A stretch of DNA of 20,662 nucleotides from a virus. Below the pieces are notes generated by a model, which ran no database searches, was not told where the DNA came from, and saw nothing but the letters and a program-made list of their open reading frames with translations. Shown piece after piece: positions 7,136 to 14,553 of the stretch. Location: positions 1 to 20,662 of the IMG/VR virus record IMGVR_UViG_3300027782_000446; one strand, written 5' to 3'. Numbering within the stretch: position 1 is the stretch's first letter; each line of letters starts with the position of its first letter. Position numbers and translations under genes: made by a program.

Positions 7136-8845
7136 TTAATTTAAATATTCGTTATATAAAAATGTTGCCGGATTCAGCGTGTTAGTATTAGAACTGTTAA
7201 TAAAATATTCTAAAAATTCATGCTGGTTAATCAAAGGCAGTGCGTATTCAACATGTTTCTTATATAACAATTGTCGTCTTGTGTATTTGCCTAATGCTAG
7301 TGCTTCTAATGTTGTTAAGTCTTTAGCTGATAGTTTTTTTGATAAACTTTGAAATGATACTTGAGTAGATTGTATCATTCTTTGAAGATTTAAATCGCTC
7401 CATAGGAAACTGTCAATGCCGCCGTCTGTTAGGTCTTCCCAATAATTATTACCGGCTGCTAGCAGTCCAAAACTCCACGATCCAAAAATATTAGAGGATC
7501 CCCAATTATTAAAAAAATCTTTAGCCCACTGTGTCGATATGTCTTTTTTGTTTTTAAAGCTTCGCCAATATTCTGTATCATCTCTTTCGCTCCATGTGTA
7601 GTGACATAACACATACTTAACTGTTGTATCAAATAATTTATTAACATGCAAAGTCAATGCTTCTGCTTTTTGATAATCCCATATAAATTTAGTTCCTGGC
7701 TGTACTTCCCACGAATGCGAAATCTCCCAAGGATCCCACTTGACCATTTCGACCTCCGATGTAGGAGTTCCATTGGCCATCAAATTTAAGGTAGACACTA
7801 GTGCTGCATGACTCAAAAAGATTGATGTACTTTCCAATGGTTCGATAAACCCTGCGCAAAGTCCTGATAATACCCAGTTGGGGCCTGCATGTTTTTTGCT
7901 TTGATGAGTATGAAATTTAATCAATCTTAGATCTTCTTTGGTAAATCTATTATCGTAACTTTTGATAAATTCATCTATTGCGTCTTCGTCTGAAATAAAT
8001 TCAGAAGAATACACATATCCAGTGCCTAATCTCTCCTGTTGCCCAATACTCCATCGCCAACCAGCAGACATCCCTTTGCATTCAACTGACGACAGATACG
8101 GTAACTCTGTTTCACGATCGATATAAGGTATTTGTGTTGCAATTGCACGATTATTTGGGATAAGATCCGTGTAAGAAATTTCTTCTAGGGTCAATGCTGT
8201 TGGAATTAATTTATGAAATCCAGAACAATCGATATAGAAATCCCAAGACATGGTTCCATTATTTGCTAATTCTAATGAAATGATCTCCCCAGATTCTAAA
8301 GAATTTATTTTTTGAATTTTATCCTTGATAAAGGTACATCCTCGATCTGCTGCAACTTTTTTAAACTCTTCAGCTAGTTTTATAGCATCGATATTCCACG
8401 CATATTCTGGCCATACTGAGTAATCTAATTCTTTATCAATAACAAATGGTGATTTACCATGCTCAGAAAAATATATAGGAGCAAACGATTCCCAGAATTC
8501 CTTGTCTGAAAAGTTATATTTTTCTTTTAAAGAAATATCTAAACTGTGACTAGCAACCGGTGTGAAGTATGAATGATCTTTTTTATAAAAATCTTTTAAT
8601 CTTACCGCACATTTTACCGTAGCATCGGCCTTTCCAAACATTACTCGAAATACATCCAACTTTACTAGTTTTAAAAAAGCATTAATGTGTCCAACTGTGG
8701 CTTCGCCAACTCCAATTGGGCCTATTTCTGTATCATCGATTTGAGTTACTTCGACACCGTGTGGAGCTAAATGAGTTTGAAATAATAATGCTGCACTGGC
8801 ACCAGCGGTTCCACCGCCAATTATACAGAGTTTTTTAATGTTCAT
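7136..8845 (-). CDS. Flavin-dependent tryptophan-type halogenase Hal1
   Basis: The 569-residue protein (start ATG at 8845; a TTG at 8857 would also be in frame) has the FAD-binding GGGTAG at residues 10-15, 'GVGEAT' at 45-50, K78 in 'VKCAVRLKDF' at the place of the catalytic Lys79 of PrnA, W263-x-W265-x-I267 of the WxWxIP motif (the following Pro is Gly268), and 'EPLEST' with E338-S339 matching the PrnA Glu346-Ser347 region. The family uses reduced FAD, O2 and halide to make hypohalous acid and halogenate substrates, often tryptophan. A cyanophage relative (VirX1 from Syn10) is known to iodinate diverse substrates. Its start overlaps the stop of 2OG protein C by one base. The substrate is unknown. 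Confidence 0.9.
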   Translation of the reverse strand: MNIKKLCIIGGGTAGASAALLFQTHLAPHGVEVTQIDDTEIGPIGVGEATVGHINAFLKLVKLDVFRVMFGKADATVKCAVRLKDFYKKDHSYFTPVASHSLDISLKEKYNFSDKEFWESFAPIYFSEHGKSPFVIDKELDYSVWPEYAWNIDAIKLAEEFKKVAADRGCTFIKDKIQKINSLESGEIISLELANNGTMSWDFYIDCSGFHKLIPTALTLEEISYTDLIPNNRAIATQIPYIDRETELPYLSSVECKGMSAGWRWSIGQQERLGTGYVYSSEFISDEDAIDEFIKSYDNRFTKEDLRLIKFHTHQSKKHAGPNWVLSGLCAGFIEPLESTSIFLSHAALVSTLNLMANGTPTSEVEMVKWDPWEISHSWEVQPGTKFIWDYQKAEALTLHVNKLFDTTVKYVLCHYTWSERDDTEYWRSFKNKKDISTQWAKDFFNNWGSSNIFGSWSFGLLAAGNNYWEDLTDGGIDSFLWSDLNLQRMIQSTQVSFQSLSKKLSAKDLTTLEALALGKYTRRQLLYKKHVEYALPLINQHEFLEYFINSSNTNTLNPATFLYNEYLN

Positions 8846-9426
8846 CAAATATTCCAACTTACTGAATATCTAGTATCATCGTTCCAACTTGGCCCGACTC
8901 CGTGAGTCAACCACGCAGGAAATAATACCATCAACCCTTTTTTTGGAACTACCCTATATTCATGATTGTTCCAGTGGGTCATCCTTCCATCTGTAAACAC
9001 TGTTACTCCTCCAGGTGCTTTGTTGGGATGAGGATTACGCTGTACAGGATCCCAATCGTTTAAGTACAGGACTCCGCTAAATTGATAAGAATGTACATGA
9101 GGTGGGTTCCAATCGTATTTTTCCATTCTGTTAGCCCACATATACTTTATATCGAATCCGGTTATTGAGCCTTTTCTCCCGGTGTCTATCAAGCTCACGA
9201 TATATGTTGCCATATTTGACTTTATTGCAGTTTCTAATTCGGGAAAGGTTCCTATATCGATTATATATTCTCCGCTGATTTGTCCCACTAAATTAAACGC
9301 AGCCATATGGTCAGTATCGGTTTTTTCATTTATCCAATTGATAATTTTGTCACATATTGTTTCATCTATATAACATTTGTACAATGCTGTGCTAAACGGC
9401 ATTATAAATTCAGGTTGGTTAGACAT
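8845..9426 (-). CDS. 2OG-Fe(II) oxygenase-like protein C (PF13759 type)
   Basis: The 193-residue product has H110-x-H112 in 'WNPPHVHSYQFSGVLYL', H175 in 'AWLTHGVGPSWND' and R186. These are the iron ligands and 2-oxoglutarate-binding Arg of the family. A Pro-Gly insertion between the two sites ('NPHPNKAPGGV') sets it apart from proteins A and B. GGAGAG about 7 bases upstream supports the start. Its start overlaps the companion gene upstream by 8 bases and its stop overlaps Hal1 by one base, so translation of all three is probably coupled. The substrate cannot be told from the sequence. Confidence 0.8.
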   Translation of the reverse strand: MSNQPEFIMPFSTALYKCYIDETICDKIINWINEKTDTDHMAAFNLVGQISGEYIIDIGTFPELETAIKSNMATYIVSLIDTGRKGSITGFDIKYMWANRMEKYDWNPPHVHSYQFSGVLYLNDWDPVQRNPHPNKAPGGVTVFTDGRMTHWNNHEYRVVPKKGLMVLFPAWLTHGVGPSWNDDTRYSVSWNI

Positions 9427-10153
9427 CTAAATCTCTCCGGTCTATTTTATAAGTTGTTTGTTCATAAAAGTATTTGCCGACTCCTACAAATTTTAGCCAA
9501 ATTTGAGTAAGCAATTTACTATTTCTTGTCTTATCTGATTCTGTAGTTTCTCTGCTAATTGCTGTTATATTTTCTCTCTTAAAAGGAACAATCTGAACCA
9601 ACGGAGTCCCCATCTTAATGGTAAAATCTTTTGGTTCTTTGATCATAATATTAATAGGACATTCTAAATGACATTTATCAGATTCGAGAACACCGGGCAC
9701 AGCATGAAATGGGTGATCCCAAAACATCAACGGAAGAAAGGTACAACTGTATCCGGGGGCGGTTTGAATCCACCAAGGTTGATTTATTTTAATAACTCCT
9801 CGATACTTGTAATCAGGCAACAGATTTCCCAGTTGAATAGAACTATGTCCGTCAGTTTTAAATTTTGGATTGCTATACACCGCTCTTGCTTTTGATCCAT
9901 CCTGAAAGCCATCTTCTGAAAATTGAATATCGATATCGCAAGGCGCACAAATTATATACCCAGAATCTAGCCATGCTCCGAGTGCAGGACAGACTTTAGC
10001 AGTAGTCATATGTTGATTTTTATACGTGAAAAATCCTTTGAGATTTTTCCAGGCTTCGGGTTGTATTTCGGAAGCAGGTAATACAGGAACATGTTTTCTT
10101 ACAGCATAGTCGCTACAGATAAATTCTATGATCGGTTTCTTTTTTAAAAACAT
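9419..10153 (-). CDS. Companion protein of halogenase clusters (possibly DUF6065-like)
   Basis: The start ATG 10153 is chosen over a GTG at 10183 because AGGA stands 6 bases upstream. The 244-residue protein has 'QPWWIQTAPGYSCTF', 'DHPFHAVPGVLESDK', 'PINIMIKE' and 'GTPLVQIVPFKRE'. This pattern of beta strands and turns recalls a conserved protein of marine phages and bacteria (I recall it as DUF6065) that often lies near halogenase and 2OG genes. No catalytic motif, signal peptide or membrane segment is visible. It is the first gene of the group and overlaps protein C by 8 bases. A cupin-like or substrate-binding role is possible but unproven. The family name is from memory. Confidence 0.5.
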   Translation of the reverse strand: MFLKKKPIIEFICSDYAVRKHVPVLPASEIQPEAWKNLKGFFTYKNQHMTTAKVCPALGAWLDSGYIICAPCDIDIQFSEDGFQDGSKARAVYSNPKFKTDGHSSIQLGNLLPDYKYRGVIKINQPWWIQTAPGYSCTFLPLMFWDHPFHAVPGVLESDKCHLECPINIMIKEPKDFTIKMGTPLVQIVPFKRENITAISRETTESDKTRNSKLLTQIWLKFVGVGKYFYEQTTYKIDRRDLDV

Positions 10154-10161
10154 ACAAGTCC

Positions 10162-10169
10162 TATAAATA
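10162..10169 (+). promoter_or_regulatory. Perfect T4-type late box TATAAATA for 2OG gene D
   Basis: TATAAATA matches the T4 late consensus at all 8 bases and lies 29 bases before the ATG at 10199, in the 45-base gap between divergent genes. A transcript would start near 10175, with a leader of about 24 bases. No clear Shine-Dalgarno is seen in that leader. Confidence 0.5.
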
Positions 10170-10198
10170 AATTCTACTAACACTATAATTTATCTACT

Positions 10199-10816
10199 AT
10201 GCACATTACAAACGTTGATCCTGACACAAACATCTATAATCCTTTTCCGTCTTTTATATATAGAACAAAATTAAATGTTGATATTCAAGAATTGGAAGAG
10301 AAGATTGAAAAGTTGGTTAACCGAGATAGTAACTGGACTATGTTCTCTAGTCATTTCACGCATCGCAGTTTGGAAAATATAGATCCAATTTTTGCCGAAG
10401 TGTCCCGTCAGTTTGCAGCACACGCTAATAGATTTTATTGCCTATCTAAAAATGTTAACCTTGTAAATATAATGGCTACTAAACGTATGTGGTTCAATGT
10501 ATATCGTCAGGGGGGTTATATGAGACCGCACGATCACTACGAAGCGTATTATGGAAGTAGTTTGTATGTCAAAACAAATAAAACTAGTCGCATTTTGTTT
10601 ACACACCCTAGTCAGATTAAGTTTAATACAGTGTACGAAGTTGACCCGCTACCCGGAGAATTATTGATTTGGCCAGGATGGATGTTACACGAAGTGTCGC
10701 CTAATCTAGAACCAGACGACGAAAGAATAGTTATGAGTGCAAAACTTGACTATAAAGCGTCGCATTTTGATTTAGATAATCGGAGAGTTGATCAAGATAT
10801 ATTTGACGACCTATAA
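10199..10816 (+). CDS. 2OG-Fe(II) oxygenase-like protein D (PF13759 type)
   Basis: The 205-residue protein carries H111-x-H113 in 'GGYMRPHDHYEAYYGSSLYV', H164 in 'WPGWMLHEVSPNL' and R176, the iron and 2-oxoglutarate site of the family. The first half has its own start block 'NPFPSFIYRT' and is not similar to the other three oxygenases beyond the motif. It is the only + strand gene in the tailoring block and sits between Hal2 and the companion gene. It carries a perfect late-type box upstream and a hairpin overlapping its stop (10815-10847). Its end overlaps the Hal2 end by 25 bases. The inversion suggests separate acquisition or local inversion. Confidence 0.78.
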   Translation: MHITNVDPDTNIYNPFPSFIYRTKLNVDIQELEEKIEKLVNRDSNWTMFSSHFTHRSLENIDPIFAEVSRQFAAHANRFYCLSKNVNLVNIMATKRMWFNVYRQGGYMRPHDHYEAYYGSSLYVKTNKTSRILFTHPSQIKFNTVYEVDPLPGELLIWPGWMLHEVSPNLEPDDERIVMSAKLDYKASHFDLDNRRVDQDIFDDL

Positions 10817-12342
10817 CTTTTAACAAATTCTGTAGATGTTAAAAGTTTTTCAGAGTAGCGATTTACTAATTTTAAATCTTCTTCATAAAGATGATCTGCA
10901 TATAATTCACCGTTATATCTTTTTAATTCCTTTTGGCAGACATCGGGCGACAACTTATTTAAATTAGCTAAGACTACATTGTATAGTGGACTTCCAATAT
11001 ATCCCATATAGCCTAACCAGTCCGAGTTTTTAGGCGGTCTTACTTTTGCTATATCAAGAAGTTGTTTTACAAAATCTGTTTGTGTTGCGCCCGACGAAAT
11101 ATATTTCCAAAATTCTGTGTCTGTTCTACCACCCATATAATGTATAACTAGGAAATCTCTCATGTCATCATACATTTTACCCATTAACTCGTTATAACGT
11201 TTTTCGTTACCTTCATTAAGACAATTCGCATCATTAAAGAAAGAAAAACAAAAAGCATGTAACTGAACAATTGTGGTATGAATACTTGTTGCTTCTAACG
11301 GTTCAGCAAATGCAGCGGCAAGGCCAACGGTGAGCACGTTTTTATGCCAAAACTTCTCCATCCTTCCGGTATCAAACTTTAAAAATCTAATAGGTTCTAT
11401 TTTTGTTCCTAATACAGTTTCTATTTCTTGTTGTGCTTGTTCGTGTGTTGTAAAATTATCATCAAATACATAACCGCATCCTACCCGATTAGCAGTTGGG
11501 ATTTGCCACATCCATCCATTTTTTTGTGCCCATGCAGTGGTATAATTTGCAATTGGGTCATCTGGCTTGTGAGGTAAAATAAAAGGCATTGCTGTGTTAA
11601 CAGGAAGATTATCTTTGTAACTTTTCCATTTAATTCCATATTCTTTGCCTAGTATTAATTTAGCAAACCCAGTGGCGTCAACAAAAAAGTCTCCATCTAT
11701 TACATCACCGTTATCAAGAATAACTGATTCTAAAAATCCGTTTTCTTTCATTTTAACAGTTTTCACAATAGCATCGATATGTGTTACATTATCTTTTTCA
11801 CATACTGTTTTAAAATACTGTCCTACTTTATGTGCATCAAAATGATAGGCATGACTGTTTAAGCTCAATGCATTAGCAGTTAGATGAGACGAGACGTTTG
11901 TTGTTCTAATCATATTTTCATCTTTAGAGAAAAATGTTGATTTACCGTTTTCTAATAAAATCCCGTTTCGTGTGCTAGTGTGTATCTTTAAGTTATTTGC
12001 AATGGTATGTAACTGTATGTAATCAATTATTGCTCCGCTGGTGCTACTAGCATCAATCGGACCAAAGTATTCAGATGTTGTGTCTTTCCAATGTTTGTGT
12101 TTAATTCCGAGTTTAGGAGTACTACCTGTAAATTTTAAAAATTCTTCTTCATTGCAGTCAAAATTCCACATTCTATTTTGTATGATATCAGACATTATTC
12201 CTGTGCTGCCTTCACCGGCACCAACAATTCCAATTTTACTCGATTCAATGACTGTGATATTTCGGTCTTTACCGTGAATTTTTTTTAAAAACAGTGCTGC
12301 CAACCAGCCAGCTGTGCCGCCGCCTATAATTACAATTTTCAT
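10792..12342 (-). CDS. Flavin-dependent halogenase Hal2
   Basis: The 516-residue enzyme begins with GGGTAG (7-12) and 'GAGEGSTG' (41-48). It has K77 in 'STPKLGIKHKHW' at the catalytic Lys position, W277-x-W279-x-I281-P282 (complete WxWxIP), 'DATGF' near 222-226 and 'EPLEAT' (E347-T352) with E350 in the place of PrnA Glu346 but Ala351 in the place of Ser347. The C-terminal 'GGRTDTEFWKY' block is shared with Hal3. The gene overlaps the upstream Hal3 by 4 bases (ATGA), a sign of translational coupling. It is the only one of the three with the intact WxWxIP motif. Both are members of the family that includes the phage halogenase VirX1; target and halide are unknown. Confidence 0.9.
   Translation of the reverse strand: MKIVIIGGGTAGWLAALFLKKIHGKDRNITVIESSKIGIVGAGEGSTGIMSDIIQNRMWNFDCNEEEFLKFTGSTPKLGIKHKHWKDTTSEYFGPIDASSTSGAIIDYIQLHTIANNLKIHTSTRNGILLENGKSTFFSKDENMIRTTNVSSHLTANALSLNSHAYHFDAHKVGQYFKTVCEKDNVTHIDAIVKTVKMKENGFLESVILDNGDVIDGDFFVDATGFAKLILGKEYGIKWKSYKDNLPVNTAMPFILPHKPDDPIANYTTAWAQKNGWMWQIPTANRVGCGYVFDDNFTTHEQAQQEIETVLGTKIEPIRFLKFDTGRMEKFWHKNVLTVGLAAAFAEPLEATSIHTTIVQLHAFCFSFFNDANCLNEGNEKRYNELMGKMYDDMRDFLVIHYMGGRTDTEFWKYISSGATQTDFVKQLLDIAKVRPPKNSDWLGYMGYIGSPLYNVVLANLNKLSPDVCQKELKRYNGELYADHLYEEDLKLVNRYSEKLLTSTEFVKSYRSSNIS
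10815..10847 (+). terminator. Hairpin overlapping the stop of 2OG gene D
   Basis: AACTTTTAACA (10815-10825) pairs perfectly with TGTTAAAAGTT (10837-10847), with an 11-base loop, and is followed by TTT on the + strand (a TTTTT run including the stem end). It is AT-rich but has the form of a factor-independent terminator. On the opposite strand it is inside the coding end of Hal2. Confidence 0.5.
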
Positions 12343-13880
12343 AAATTATTATCTTTCATATATGCTCTAATAAATGTATTATTGTCTATGCATTTATCTG
12401 CAACCATGCTCATTATTTTATTTTGATATCGCCACTCGGACTCTGCTAACCGTTCTGCATTACACAATTTTAGCTCAGCTGCTGCAACTTCCGGTGAAAT
12501 TTTTCCTAGTCCATGCAATACTACATTATACAACGGAGTTCCAACTCCACCAAAGTAACTGTTAAAATCAGAACTGCGTGGTGGTCGATTTTTGCAAATT
12601 TCTAATATATTTTTTACAAACGGTGTTTTGGCTTCGTCTGTCGCCATGTACTTCCAAAATTCTGTGTCTGTTCTGCCACCCACATAATGCACATTAATAA
12701 AATCTGCATAATCGTCATACATCTGACCCATGCTGGTATTGTATTCATCGGCCACCACTGGATCATTGATATCGTGAGATAGACTTTCTTTACAAAATTT
12801 CCATAATTGCACTATTGTGCTTTGTATACTTGTGGCTTCCAACGGTTCGGCAAACCCTGCTGCTAATCCAATAGCTAATACATTTTTATGCCATAACGTT
12901 GTGTGTCTTCCAGTGTCGTATTTTAAAATTTTAATAGGTTGAATTTCATGACCCAACACTGATTTAATTTCCTCTTGTGCTTTGTCGTCCGAAGTAAACT
13001 CACTAGAATACACATACCCACAGCCCAATCGGTCCTGTGTCGGTGTTTGCCACATCCACCCGTGTTTTTGCGCCCATGCTTTCATATACACGGGAATTTT
13101 AGTATCCTCAGTATGAGGAATTAAAAAAGGCATTGCTCGATCTACTGGCAAATGTTTCTTATAACTTTTCCAAGGAATATCATATATACCTTTAAAAATA
13201 AGTTTTTTAAATCCAGTGGCATCAACAAAAAAGTCTCCAGCCACTTCTGCTCCTGATTTAGTTTTTAAGTATGAAACATTGCCGTCTTCGGACAAAGTAA
13301 CACCAGTCACTTCATCGTCAATGTATGTCACTCCTGTGCTTACACACATTTTTTTAAAATATTTTCCTACCTTGTGTGCATCAAAATTGTATGCATGACT
13401 GTAAAGTCCGGGCCCAGAAGAAATTGTAGGTCCGGTATTTACTATTACTTTTGATATATTGTGATTAAGGAATGTGCTTTTATTTTTTTCAGCCAAATGA
13501 CCATTTTGCGTTGATAAATGAACCGGAAGATTATTAGCCATGGCATGCAGCTGAATAATATCGACGGGTGCGCTGCCAGTTTTTGAATCATCGATAGGGC
13601 CAAAAAATCCGTCCCCCACTTGTTTCCAATCTTGATGAAGAATTGCCACTTTTAAACAACTAGCGGTTTCTTTAAAAAACTCAACCTCATCGCAGCCAAA
13701 GTTCCAAAGTCTGTTATGCACAATATCGGTCATGAGACCAGTACTGGCTTCACCGGCTCCTAACGGGCCAATCTTTGAACTATCAACTACCGTCACCGAT
13801 GTAACTTTCTTGTTAATTTTTTTAAAAAATAAGGCAGCTAGCCATCCGGCAGTTCCACCACCAACAATAACCACGTTCAT
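12339..13880 (-). CDS. Flavin-dependent halogenase Hal3
   Basis: The 513-residue enzyme is clearly a paralogue of Hal2: 'GGGTAGWLAALF' at the start, 'SSKIG..GAGE.STG', 'NRLWNFGCDE' and 'GGRTDTEFWKY' are shared. It has K77 in 'CLKVAILHQDW' at the catalytic Lys position, W275-x-W277-x-T279-P280 (the Ile of WxWxIP is Thr), and 'EPLEAT' with E348. AGAGG about 8 bases upstream supports the start. It is the first gene after the terminator at 13932-13956 and leads the Hal3-Hal2 unit. The 50-base gap upstream shows no good sigma70 pair or late box, so how it is transcribed is unclear. Confidence 0.9.
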   Translation of the reverse strand: MNVVIVGGGTAGWLAALFFKKINKKVTSVTVVDSSKIGPLGAGEASTGLMTDIVHNRLWNFGCDEVEFFKETASCLKVAILHQDWKQVGDGFFGPIDDSKTGSAPVDIIQLHAMANNLPVHLSTQNGHLAEKNKSTFLNHNISKVIVNTGPTISSGPGLYSHAYNFDAHKVGKYFKKMCVSTGVTYIDDEVTGVTLSEDGNVSYLKTKSGAEVAGDFFVDATGFKKLIFKGIYDIPWKSYKKHLPVDRAMPFLIPHTEDTKIPVYMKAWAQKHGWMWQTPTQDRLGCGYVYSSEFTSDDKAQEEIKSVLGHEIQPIKILKYDTGRHTTLWHKNVLAIGLAAGFAEPLEATSIQSTIVQLWKFCKESLSHDINDPVVADEYNTSMGQMYDDYADFINVHYVGGRTDTEFWKYMATDEAKTPFVKNILEICKNRPPRSSDFNSYFGGVGTPLYNVVLHGLGKISPEVAAAELKLCNAERLAESEWRYQNKIMSMVADKCIDNNTFIRAYMKDNNL

Positions 13881-13931
13881 TTATTAACCTCTTAGCTGTC
13901 TATTATGTATCTTTAGTAGTATTTGAATATG

Positions 13932-13956
13932 AGAAAAGCGGCACCGCCGCTTTTCT
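13932..13956 (-). terminator. Strong hairpin terminator between tail genes and halogenase block
   Basis: AGAAAAGCGGC (13932-13942) and GCCGCTTTTCT (13946-13956) form a perfect 11-bp stem with a 3-base loop. The A-rich and T-rich arms make it usable from both directions. It lies between the last tail-region gene (ending 13977) and Hal3, and should end the tail-gene message. Confidence 0.8.
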
Positions 13957-13976
13957 TAACTTACTGTTTTGATGAT

Positions 13977-14261
13977 TTAAGACGGAAATGGTGCGTCTGG
14001 ATTAAACTGCTCGGTTGGATATTTCGGTGTAGCTAGTGGGTTTCTTGCAATCCATGCCAATGCCGCTTGGAGTTTATCAGTTGGTATAGATTCGACGTTG
14101 GGATTTATTACGCTGTATTCTACTTCCAAATTATACAGCTTGTCGATGATAGTGCCTATTCGGTGCCCAGTTGCCAGTGTAATCCATTCTTTTGGATCCG
14201 TTGCTACAAAATTAAATGCTTTGTCTTGTGCAGGTGTAAGTGTTACTGAAATAGTTTTCAT
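13977..14261 (-). CDS. Small protein of tail-gene region, paralogue of neighbour
   Basis: The 94-residue protein has 'MKTISVTLTPAQDKAF', 'DPKEWITLATGHRIGTIIDKLYN' and 'IPTDKLQAALAW'. Its order of LT, DPxxW, HR, helix and IPxD matches the next gene upstream (14265-14525), so the two look like distant duplicates. CCAGGAG about 9 bases upstream supports the start. No enzyme motif, signal or membrane segment is seen. Small proteins of this type often follow tail-fibre genes in marine phages; a role in tail assembly is a guess. Confidence 0.6.
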   Translation of the reverse strand: MKTISVTLTPAQDKAFNFVATDPKEWITLATGHRIGTIIDKLYNLEVEYSVINPNVESIPTDKLQAALAWIARNPLATPKYPTEQFNPDAPFPS

Positions 14262-14264
14262 GTA

Positions 14265-14525
14265 TTAAACTCCTGGAATAGTAGGTGGTGCTGGAATTTC
14301 TTTGTCTTTCAAGGCAGGAAGTACGCTGGCCAATATTGCAGCATCTCTATCAGCCGGTACAGTTTTTCCTGTTTTTAATGCATCTTGAATTTCTTCTTTA
14401 AACATTTCTTCAACCGCAACGTTTGCTCTGTGTACAAATAACCCAGATACCCAATGTTCCGGATCGTGATAGTATGAAAGTATCGTGTACTCTTCATCTG
14501 TTAATTCTATAGTATATGTTGCCAT
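14265..14525 (-). CDS. Small protein of tail-gene region, paralogue of neighbour
   Basis: The 86-residue protein 'MATYTIELTDEEYTIL' is mostly helical, with 'DPEHWVSGLFVHRANVAVEEMF', a basic/acidic helix and a Pro-rich tail. It resembles the following gene in the order of motifs. A TAGGAGA ribosome site and an AATAAATA box (14546-14553) precede it, so it may head its own late transcript within the tail region. The function is not recognised. Confidence 0.6.
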   Translation of the reverse strand: MATYTIELTDEEYTILSYYHDPEHWVSGLFVHRANVAVEEMFKEEIQDALKTGKTVPADRDAAILASVLPALKDKEIPAPPTIPGV

Positions 14526-14545
14526 TTGTTCTCCTAATTCCCTGT

Positions 14546-14553
14546 TATTTATT
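14546..14553 (-). promoter_or_regulatory. Late-promoter-like box AATAAATA
   Basis: The reverse strand reads AATAAATA, 20 bases before the start at 14525, matching the T4 late consensus at 7 of 8 positions. A transcript would start near 14540 and include the TAGGAGA ribosome site. Confidence 0.45.

Noticed and set aside
9419-10153. A fifth 2OG oxygenase in the block
   Set aside because: The companion protein lacks the HxH...H...R layout; its His residues are scattered and do not match the family.
10181-10198. TATAAT before 2OG gene D as a sigma70 -10 box
   Set aside because: It lies 9 bases from the ATG and has no matching -35 element; the TATAAATA box at 10162 explains the site better.
13881-13931. 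Possible sigma70 promoter before Hal3 with CATAAT
   Set aside because: The hexamer 17 bases upstream (ATATTC) bears no likeness to TTGACA, so it is not called.
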